In this document: piece after piece, positions 1 through 5,950 of the stretch
Layout of the letters: every line of letters starts with the position of its first letter
How positions within the stretch are numbered: position 1 is the stretch's first letter
Assembly: GCA_035454085.1 (NCBI GenBank)
Contig: DAOTEJ010000069.1
Coordinates: 1-13,881 of the forward strand
Source: DAOTEJ01 sp035454085
Lineage (GTDB): Bacteria; Pseudomonadota; Gammaproteobacteria; Burkholderiales; Burkholderiaceae_F
Direction: 5' to 3'
DNA length: 13,881 nucleotides
Notes under the pieces: generated by a model
Told to the model about the DNA's origin: nothing
The model's database searches: none
What the model saw: the letters and a program-made list of their open reading frames with translations, nothing else
Position numbers and translations under genes: made by a program

Positions 1-2
1 CG

Positions 3-2408
3 CCGCGCCAGCAACAGCGAGTTGCTCACCACCATCACGCTCGAGGCGGCCATTGCCGCACCGGCCACCATGGGAGAGAGCAGCCCCAGCGCGGCCAGCG
101 GGATGCCGATCACGTTGTAGAAGAAGGCCCAGAACAGGTTCTGACGGATCTTGGCCACGGTACGGCGCGACAGCTCGATCGCCTCGGCCACCAGCCGCGG
201 ATCGCCGCGCAGCAGGGTGATGCCGGCGGCGTGCATCGCGATGTCGGTGCCCGAGCCCATGGCGATGCCCACGTCGGCGGCGGCCAGCGCCGGCGCGTCG
301 TTGATGCCGTCGCCCACCATGGCCACGCGGGTGCCGTCCTGCTTGAGCGTGGCCACGTGCTTGGCCTTGTCGCGCGGGCTCACGCCCGCTTCGAATTGCG
401 CGATGCCCACGGTCTGCGCCACGTGCCGCACCGCTCCCGGGTTGTCGCCCGACAGTAGCGCCACCCGCAGGCCCAGCGCCTGCAGGGCCTGAACCGCGGC
501 GCGCGCGTGGGGCTTGGGCTCGTCGCCGTAGGCCACCAGGCCCAGCAGAGCCCGCTCAGTGCCCTGGCCACGCGCCAGCCACGACACCGTGCGGCCCTCG
601 GCCTCCAGCGCCTGCGCGCGCGGCGCCAGCAACGAGGTATCCACGCCCTTGTCGGCCATCAGCCGTGCGTTGCCGAACCACAGTTCGATGGCTGCCGTTG
701 CGTCCTCGGTGCCGCGCGCCACCAGGCGCGCGCTCACGCCGCGCCCGGCAAGCACCTTGTGCGCCTGGGTGAGGGGCACGGGCGCGGTGGCGGTCTCGGG
801 CGCGTCGAGCGCGGTGGACAGCGGGTGCGTCGAGCCCTGGCTCGCGCCGCGCGCCAGGGCGATCACCTGTGCCGCGTCGAGTCCCGCGTGGCCGATCACG
901 GCCACCACGCGCGGCCGTCCCACGGTCAGCGTGCCGGTCTTGTCGAAGACCACGGTCTGCACGCCGCGCGCCAGCTCCAGGGCTTCGGCGTCCTTGATGA
1001 GGATGCCGCGCCGCGCTGCCGCGCCGGTGCCGGCGATGATGGCCGCGGGCGTGGCCAGTCCCAGGGCGCAGGGGCAGGCGATCACCAGCACGCTCACCGC
1101 GTTGATGAGGGCCGCCTCCCAGCCCGCGCCGGCCAGCCACCAGCCCAGCACGGTGAGCAGGGCAATGCCCAGCACCACCGGCACGAAGACCGCGGCCACG
1201 CGGTCCACCAGACGCTGGATCGGCGCCTTGGCCGCCTGAGCGTCGGACACCAGCCGCATGATGCGGGCGAGCGCGGTCTCGGCGCCCACTGCGGTGACCT
1301 CGGCCTCGAGCCGGCCCGGACCGTTGAGCGCGCCACCGGTGAGCGCGTCGCCCGGCGCCTTGTCCACCGGCACGGGCTCGCCGGTGATCATCGATTCGTC
1401 GACGCTCGATTCGCCGGTGCGGATGCGCGCGTCGAGCGCGATGCGCTCGCCGGCGCGGATCACCAGCAGCTCGCCAAGCTTCACGGACTCGAGAGGCACG
1501 TCCACTTCAGCGCCCGCGCGCAGCACGCGCGCGGTGGCGGGGCGCAGCGCGCCCAGCAGACGGATCGCCTCGGAGGTGCGCGCGCGCGCGCGCGCCTCGA
1601 GCCACTTGCCCAGCAGCACCAGCGCGATCACCACCGCCGCGGCCTCGAAGTACAGGTGGTGCTGCTCGCCCTGCACGAGCCAGAGGTAGAGCGACAGGCC
1701 GTAGGCCGCCAGCGTGCCCAGGGACACGAGCAGATCCATGTTGCCCGTGCCGGCCCGCGCGGCGCGCGCGCCGGCCAGCAGGAAGCGCCGTCCCGCCCAG
1801 AACTGCACCGGCGTGGCGATCAGCCACTGCGCCCAGGCGGGCAGCTGCCAGGGCAGGCCCAGCCAGGCCAGATGCGTGCCCACCAGCAGCAGCGCCGCGA
1901 GCGGCAAGGCGAGCAGGGCGTCGCGCCGGTAGGGCGCGGCGGCGTCGCGCTCGGGGGGCGGTCCGGCGTCGCCGGTGAGGACGGCCTCGTAACCGGCGCG
2001 TGCCACCGCCTCGACCAGCGCACTGCCCGGGACCTGTCCCGCGACCGCCTCGACCTGCGCCGTCTCGGAGGCGAGGTTGGCGGTGGCGCGCAGCACGCCG
2101 GGCACGGCGGCCAGCGCCGACTCGATGCGCGCGACGCAGCTCGCGCAACTCATGCCGGTGAGCGCGAGCTGGAAGGTCTGGGTGGGCACGGCATAGCCGG
2201 CGCGGCGCACCGCCTCGGCCAGGGGCGCAGCCTCGAGCGCGCTGCCTTCGACGGCGGCGGACTCGGTGGCCAGGTTCACCGCCACCGACTGCACCCCGGG
2301 CACGGCGGCCAGCGCCTTCTCGACATGCGCCACGCAGCTCGCGCAGGTCATGCCCTGCACGGGCAGCACCTGACGTGTCGCGGCGGACCGGGCTGGGGCG
2401 TCGTCCAT
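3..2408 (-). CDS. copA: Cu(I)-translocating P1B-type ATPase, 3' end beyond window
   Basis: This is an inner-membrane pump that exports cytoplasmic Cu(I) at the cost of ATP. The 802 residues in the window lack only the last few before the stop, because the frame runs off the left edge. Two N-terminal heavy-metal-binding domains carry GMTCASC (residues 19-25) and GMSCASC (85-91). An actuator TGES lies at 331-334 and the membrane metal site CPC at 445-447. The phosphorylated Asp489 sits in DKTGTLT, the nucleotide-domain HP is at about 528-529, and GDGINDAP is at 699-706. The last membrane helices hold YN (764-765) and MxxSS (786-790), which with CPC are the Cu(I) signature of the P1B-1 class. 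The ATG at 2408 gives a short leader before the first metal domain; no strong Shine-Dalgarno is visible. The gene is divergent from dadA. No copper chaperone or CueR gene is next to it in the window. Family assignment is very secure; physiological specificity is inferred from the motifs. Confidence 0.96.
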   Translation of the reverse strand, partial: MDDAPARSAATRQVLPVQGMTCASCVAHVEKALAAVPGVQSVAVNLATESAAVEGSALEAAPLAEAVRRAGYAVPTQTFQLALTGMSCASCVARIESALAAVPGVLRATANLASETAQVEAVAGQVPGSALVEAVARAGYEAVLTGDAGPPPERDAAAPYRRDALLALPLAALLLVGTHLAWLGLPWQLPAWAQWLIATPVQFWAGRRFLLAGARAARAGTGNMDLLVSLGTLAAYGLSLYLWLVQGEQHHLYFEAAAVVIALVLLGKWLEARARARTSEAIRLLGALRPATARVLRAGAEVDVPLESVKLGELLVIRAGERIALDARIRTGESSVDESMITGEPVPVDKAPGDALTGGALNGPGRLEAEVTAVGAETALARIMRLVSDAQAAKAPIQRLVDRVAAVFVPVVLGIALLTVLGWWLAGAGWEAALINAVSVLVIACPCALGLATPAAIIAGTGAAARRGILIKDAEALELARGVQTVVFDKTGTLTVGRPRVVAVIGHAGLDAAQVIALARGASQGSTHPLSTALDAPETATAPVPLTQAHKVLAGRGVSARLVARGTEDATAAIELWFGNARLMADKGVDTSLLAPRAQALEAEGRTVSWLARGQGTERALLGLVAYGDEPKPHARAAVQALQALGLRVALLSGDNPGAVRHVAQTVGIAQFEAGVSPRDKAKHVATLKQDGTRVAMVGDGINDAPALAAADVGIAMGSGTDIAMHAAGITLLRGDPRLVAEAIELSRRTVAKIRQNLFWAFFYNVIGIPLAALGLLSPMVAGAAMAASSVMVVSNSLLLAR
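1578..1595. repeat. (GC)9 dinucleotide run inside copA
   Basis: Eighteen bases of uninterrupted alternating G and C lie within the copA coding region. They encode the Arg/Ala run after LLGKWLEA at about residues 271-277, next to a transmembrane helix. Alternating purine-pyrimidine GC is prone to Z-DNA and slippage. A change of one repeat unit would shift the reading frame. The protein segment (basic, following KWLE) is a normal part of this ATPase family, so the run may simply reflect GC-rich codon choice. Confidence 0.8.
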
Positions 2409-2553
2409 GGGCGCATTGTCCCACCGCCCGCCGCCGCCTCGCCGCGCCACGCTCGGATGGCGTCTGGCCGGAGCGCACGCGCCGCGGATGCGATCATCGC
2501 GCCTCGCGCGCGGCAAGCGGGGTCGCCGCGCCCTTCTTGAAGGAGCTTCGAAC
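2409..2553. other. divergent intergenic region copA / dadA
   Basis: These 145 bases separate the divergent starts of copA (2408, minus) and dadA (2554, plus), so both promoters should lie here. I see no convincing -35/-10 pair in either direction. The closest match is GACAAT on the minus strand about 6 nt before the copA ATG, which would give an almost leaderless mRNA and is weak evidence. I also looked for the CueR-type dyad usual before copper ATPase genes and did not find one. Confidence 0.5.
2540..2545 (+). promoter_or_regulatory. ribosome binding site of dadA
   Basis: AAGGAG lies 8 nt before the ATG at 2554. It decides the start. The same frame stays open upstream to 2407, but those 49 codons are basic, low-complexity residues with no family resemblance. 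The glycine-rich FAD-binding motif begins immediately after the chosen Met. Confidence 0.85.
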
Positions 2554-3822
2554 ATGCACGCCGTCGTACTCGGCAGCGGGGTGATCGGCACGTCCATCGC
2601 GTGGCACCTCGCGCGCGCCGGCCACGAGGTCACGGTCGTCGAGCGCCAGCCGGCCTCGGGGCTAGAGACGAGCTACGGCAACGCGGGCGAGATCTCGCCC
2701 GGCTTGTCGGCCCCGTGGGCCGCACCCGGCATCCCCATGAAGGCGATCAAGTGGCTGCTGATGCAGCACAGCCCGCTTGCCATCCGGCCCAGCCTGGACC
2801 CGGCGCTGTGGCGCTGGGGCTTTGCCATGCTGGCCAACTGCAATGCGCGCAGCTACGAGGTCAACAAGGCGCGCATGGTGCGCGTGGCGGAGTACAGCCG
2901 CGACTGCCTGCGCGAGCTGCGCGCCGAGACCGGCCTGCGCTACGACGAGCGCAGCCGCGGCACGCTGCAGCTGTTTCGCACCGAGCGCCAGGTCGACGGC
3001 AGCGCGGCCGACATCGCCGTGCTCGAGCGCATGGGCGTGCCCTACCAGACCCTGGATCGTGCCGGCTGCCTGGACTACGAGCCGGCGCTGGCGCGCGTGC
3101 AGGAAAAGTTCGTGGGCGGGCTGCGCCTGCCGGGCGACGAGACCGGCGACTGCTTCAAGTTCACTCAGGCGCTCGCCGCGCTGGCCGCGCAGCGCGGCGT
3201 GCGCTTCCTCTACGACACGGCGATCGAGTCCATCGAGGTCGAGGGCGGCCGCGTCGCGCGCGTGCGCACCAGCCGGGGCGAGGTGCAGGGCGACGCCTAC
3301 GTGCTGGCGCTCGGTTCCTACTCGCCCCAGCTTGCCGCGCCCCTGGGGCTGCGTCTGCCGGTGTATCCGGTCAAGGGCTACTCGATCACCGTGCCGATCA
3401 CCGACGCCGCCGCGGCCCCCGAATCCACGGTGATGGACGAGACCTACAAGGTTGCGGTCACGCGCCTGGGTGATCGCATCCGCGTGGGCGGCACGGCCGA
3501 GCTCGCGGGCTACAGCACGGTGCTGCGCGCGGGCCGCCGCCACACCCTGGAGTTCGTGGTCAGCGACCTCTTCCCCGGCGGAGGCGACACGGCACGCGCC
3601 GAATTCTGGACGGGGCTGCGCCCCATGACGCCCGACGGCACGCCCATCCTTGGCCGCGGGCGGCAGGACAACCTGTGGCTCGCGACCGGCCACGGCACGC
3701 TGGGCTGGACCATGTCGGCGGGCACCGGTCGGCTGATGGCCGACCTGCTGTCGGGGCGCAAGCCGGCGATCGACATGGAAGGTCTGGGCGTGGAGCGCTA
3801 CGGAGCTTCCGCCCGGCTCTGA
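2554..3822 (+). CDS. dadA: D-amino-acid dehydrogenase, small (FAD) subunit
   Basis: This is a 422-residue flavoenzyme that oxidatively deaminates D-amino acids such as D-alanine to 2-oxo acids and passes electrons to the respiratory chain at the inner membrane. The N-terminus holds the dinucleotide-binding GSGVIG (residues 7-12), followed by the acidic end of the second strand in VVERQ. The family's next segment is visible as TSYGNAGEISPG. The C-terminal FAD-contacting part reads GLRPMTPDGTPILG and then GHGTLGWTMSAGTG, as in DadA proteins. Length matches the family (about 410-435). The alanine racemase gene dadX, a common partner, is not adjacent here: the next gene is convergent, so dadA looks monocistronic. 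Substrate range cannot be read from the sequence. A glycine- or D-hydroxyproline-oxidase-like member of the same DAO family is possible but less likely. Confidence 0.92.
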   Translation: MHAVVLGSGVIGTSIAWHLARAGHEVTVVERQPASGLETSYGNAGEISPGLSAPWAAPGIPMKAIKWLLMQHSPLAIRPSLDPALWRWGFAMLANCNARSYEVNKARMVRVAEYSRDCLRELRAETGLRYDERSRGTLQLFRTERQVDGSAADIAVLERMGVPYQTLDRAGCLDYEPALARVQEKFVGGLRLPGDETGDCFKFTQALAALAAQRGVRFLYDTAIESIEVEGGRVARVRTSRGEVQGDAYVLALGSYSPQLAAPLGLRLPVYPVKGYSITVPITDAAAAPESTVMDETYKVAVTRLGDRIRVGGTAELAGYSTVLRAGRRHTLEFVVSDLFPGGGDTARAEFWTGLRPMTPDGTPILGRGRQDNLWLATGHGTLGWTMSAGTGRLMADLLSGRKPAIDMEGLGVERYGASARL

Positions 3823-3845
3823 GGCCGCGCGGCGCTCTTGGCCGG

Positions 3846-4766
3846 CTAGGGCAGCGTCGTGGTGCCCGCCCCGCTGGCGGTGGCGCCGAGCGCGCCCGTT
3901 GAGGCGGCCAGCCGTTGCGTCGGCGGCGCCGGCAACGTGGCCAGGAACTCGCGCACCGCCACCGGGTAGCCCGGGTGGCGGCTCGCGCCGGAGTGCGAGG
4001 CGCCTTCGAGCTTGACCACGCGCTTGGGCTGCGCGGCCGCGGCCGCGTAGAGCGCGTCGGCCATCTCGTGCGGCACCACGCCGTCGGCCGTGCCGTGCAG
4101 GATCAGCAGCGGCTCCTCGACGCGGCCGACCTTGGCCAGCGAGTCGAAGCGCTGCGTGATGGCCAGGTCCAGGCCCGGCACCCAGCCCCAGCGCAGACCC
4201 TTGGCGACCTCGGGGATCGAGGTGAAGGTCGACTCCACCACCACCGCGGCGATGCCCTCGTCGGGCCGGTTGCCGGCGGCGAGGTCGAGCGCGAGTGCGC
4301 CGCCCAGGCTGTGGCCGTACACGACGCGGCGCGCGGGATCGGGCTCGCGGCGCATGAGCTCCTCGAAGGCGACGCGGGTGTCGGTGCGGGCGCTGTCCTC
4401 CGAGGGCACGAGTTCGGAACTGGCCCCGAAGCCGCGGTAGTCGATCGCCAGGACGTTGTAGCCCATCTCCACCCAGCGCTCGATGCGGAACACGCTGCCG
4501 TTGAGGTTCCAGCGCGCGCCGTGCAGGTACAGCACCGTGGGCGCGTCGGCCCGCTCGGCCGGGGTGTACCAGGCGCGAATGCTCTGGCCCTCGGCGACCG
4601 GCAGGTCGAAGACCTCGGTGCCGGCCAGCGGCTCGCGGTGCCAGCGCTGATCGCCCTTTACCGGCGAGAAGATGGTCTTGCGCTGCCACTCGTCCACCGT
4701 GGCGCAGCCGCCGACCAGCGCGGTGGCGGCCAGGGTGGCGAGGACGAGGGCGGTGACGCGGCGCAT
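3846..4766 (-). CDS. lipoprotein alpha/beta hydrolase (serine hydrolase)
   Basis: This is a predicted 306-residue envelope hydrolase. The N-terminus is a lipoprotein signal: two Arg, a hydrophobic stretch, then VGGC with the lipidated Cys at 21. Residue +2 is Ala, which favours the outer membrane. The alpha/beta-hydrolase core follows. An oxyanion-loop HG is at 82-83, and IDYRGFGAS lies at about 108-116. The nucleophile elbow GHSLGG has Ser153, the acid is probably Asp228 in HGTADGVVP, and the base is His258 in GASHSG. The layout resembles Bem46/ABHD13-type serine hydrolases; the natural ester or amide substrate is unknown. The last 25 residues are Ala/Gly/Thr-rich and probably disordered. 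It lies 91 bp downstream of the DUF1993 gene in the same direction and converges on dadA with only a 23-bp gap. No clear Shine-Dalgarno is visible before the ATG. Confidence 0.85.
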   Translation of the reverse strand: MRRVTALVLATLAATALVGGCATVDEWQRKTIFSPVKGDQRWHREPLAGTEVFDLPVAEGQSIRAWYTPAERADAPTVLYLHGARWNLNGSVFRIERWVEMGYNVLAIDYRGFGASSELVPSEDSARTDTRVAFEELMRREPDPARRVVYGHSLGGALALDLAAGNRPDEGIAAVVVESTFTSIPEVAKGLRWGWVPGLDLAITQRFDSLAKVGRVEEPLLILHGTADGVVPHEMADALYAAAAAQPKRVVKLEGASHSGASRHPGYPVAVREFLATLPAPPTQRLAASTGALGATASGAGTTTLP

Positions 4767-4817
4767 GGCCCGTGGCGGGTGGTGTGGCAGGACTGAGGGG
4801 CGACAGTGTCCCAGAAG

Positions 4818-4840
4818 CCGGGGCGGGCCAGAAGCCCCGG
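4818..4840 (-). terminator. GC-rich hairpin after the DUF1993 gene (weak terminator candidate)
   Basis: The arms CCGGGGC (4818-4824) and GCCCCGG (4834-4840) form a perfect 7-bp stem with a 9-base loop, 17 nt past the DUF1993 stop. No T-tract follows on the minus strand, so intrinsic termination is doubtful. It may instead protect mRNA 3' ends or be neutral. A 9-bp direct repeat CCAGAAGCC (4811-4819 and 4828-4836) overlaps it. Confidence 0.35.
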
Positions 4841-4857
4841 ACTTGCCCGGGCGCGAT

Positions 4858-5361
4858 CTAGGGCAGCGGCCCGAGGTAGTCGCGCTTGCCGATGTCCACG
4901 CCGTTGTGGCGCAGGATGTCGTAGGCGGTGACGAGGTGGAAGTAGAAGTTGGGCAGCACCACGCGGTTCAGGTAGTCCAGCCCCGACAAGGCCACGGGCT
5001 GGCCGCCGAGCTTGATCTCGACTTGGCGCTCCAGGGCACCGACGAACCGCTCGGGCGTGTGCGCTTCCACGAACTCGCGGGTGCGCCCGATGCGCGCCTT
5101 GAGATCGGCGATGCTGGACTCGGTGTCCTCCCACTTGGGCGGCTCGGCGCCGGTCAGGCGCGCCACGCCGCCCTTGGCGAAGTCGGCCGCGATCTGCACC
5201 TGCTTGACCAGCGGGAACATGTCGGGCGCGAGGCGAGCCTGCACCAGCACGGCGGGGTCGAACTTCTTCGCCTCGGCGTGGGCGGCGGCCTTGTCGAGCA
5301 GAGTCTCGAGGTTGCCCAGCAGGCGGGCGAAGACGGGTACGGTGAGGTCGTAGGCATTCAT
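4858..5361 (-). CDS. DUF1993 family protein
   Basis: This is a 167-residue soluble protein. I recognise it as DUF1993, a mainly helical family that resembles four-helix DinB-like folds; its function is unknown. Typical features are an N-terminal helix with ARLLGNLETLLDKA (residues 12-25), the LAPDMFPL stretch (44-51), and the conserved C-terminal helix with NFYFHLVTAYDILRHNGV (138-155). Its regularly spaced His and Tyr may form a ligand or metal site, but that is inference. The frame is open far upstream, into the SET gene region. The ATG at 5361 was chosen because a GGAG Shine-Dalgarno (5369-5372) sits 7 nt before it and the family begins here. It starts 14 bp after the stop of the SET gene, so the two are very probably co-transcribed. 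No signal peptide or membrane helix is present. Confidence 0.88.
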   Translation of the reverse strand: MNAYDLTVPVFARLLGNLETLLDKAAAHAEAKKFDPAVLVQARLAPDMFPLVKQVQIAADFAKGGVARLTGAEPPKWEDTESSIADLKARIGRTREFVEAHTPERFVGALERQVEIKLGGQPVALSGLDYLNRVVLPNFYFHLVTAYDILRHNGVDIGKRDYLGPLP

Positions 5362-5375
5362 GGCGGGTCTCCGGG

Positions 5376-5912
5376 TCAGTCCTTCTTCTTGCGCTTCTTG
5401 TCCTTCTTCTTGTCGTGCTTGTCGGCTTTCTTGCGCCGCGCCTTGGCCGCGGGCGAATCCTCGACGATCGCCAGCATGGTGCCGCGGCACTTCTTGGCCC
5501 CGCAGCGGCACTCGTAGGCCTTGCGCAGCTTCTTGGTGATGCGCTCCTCGAGGATCAGGCCGTAGTCGTAGTTGAGCTCCTCGCCGGCCTCGATGGCGCG
5601 CCGGGCGTGGATGAAGACGCGCCCGTCGTCGGTCTCGATCGCCTCGCAATTGGGCTTGCACGAGTGATTGATCCAGCGCGCGTCGTTGCCGCCCACCGCG
5701 GCGTCGATCACCGTCGCGCCGTCCGAGAGCGAGAAGAAGAAGGTGTGGTTGGGGTCGTCCGGGTCCGAGGGCGGACGGCGGTCGGCCTCGTCCCAGTCGA
5801 TGCGCTCGCCGGTGTACTCGACGACCTTCTTGCCCTTGGCGATCGGCGCCAGCGCCACCACGCCGCGGCCGTGGATGGCCGAGTCGCGGACCTCGATGCG
5901 TGCCTTGCTCAT
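5376..5912 (-). CDS. SET-domain protein-lysine methyltransferase with lysine-rich tail
   Basis: This is a 178-residue predicted SAM-dependent lysine methyltransferase. Residues 5-150 form a compact SET domain. It starts with EVRDSAIHGRGVVA, the usual opening, and has GE-x-I at about 35-38. The pseudoknot motifs are RWINHSCKPNCE (79-90) and EELNYDY (111-117). A post-SET cluster follows as CRC (135-137) and C142, which together with Cys85 can bind one zinc as in eukaryotic enzymes. The last 22 residues (157-178) contain 15 Lys or Arg and probably bind nucleic acid or an acidic partner. ATG 5912 has AGGAG 11 nt upstream (5924-5928). The gene lies 38 bp after the spermidine-synthase-like gene and 14 bp before the DUF1993 gene. 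Stand-alone SET proteins are known in bacteria, and chlamydial ones have been reported to modify histone-like proteins. The target here is unknown. Confidence 0.93.
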   Translation of the reverse strand: MSKARIEVRDSAIHGRGVVALAPIAKGKKVVEYTGERIDWDEADRRPPSDPDDPNHTFFFSLSDGATVIDAAVGGNDARWINHSCKPNCEAIETDDGRVFIHARRAIEAGEELNYDYGLILEERITKKLRKAYECRCGAKKCRGTMLAIVEDSPAAKARRKKADKHDKKKDKKRKKKD

Positions 5913-5950
5913 CTGTGCGATTGCTCCTGGTTGATCGGTGGGGGCGGCGT

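Noticed and set aside
104..112. Apparent missing acidic residue in the TopB TOPRIM motif (protein residues 104-112, CDAGREGEL)
   Set aside because: The DAGREG form appears, from memory, to be a normal variant of topoisomerase III, so it is not treated as evidence of inactivation. The coordinates given are protein residues.
507..2540. 677-codon open frame on the plus strand opposite copA
   Set aside because: Composition is Arg/Gly/His/Gln-rich low complexity with no domain. The minus strand here carries every P-type ATPase motif. Long antisense frames are expected in GC-rich DNA.
3823..3845. Possible bidirectional terminator between convergent dadA and the lipoprotein gene
   Set aside because: Only a 4-bp GGCC pairing and no T-tract in either direction; too weak to call.
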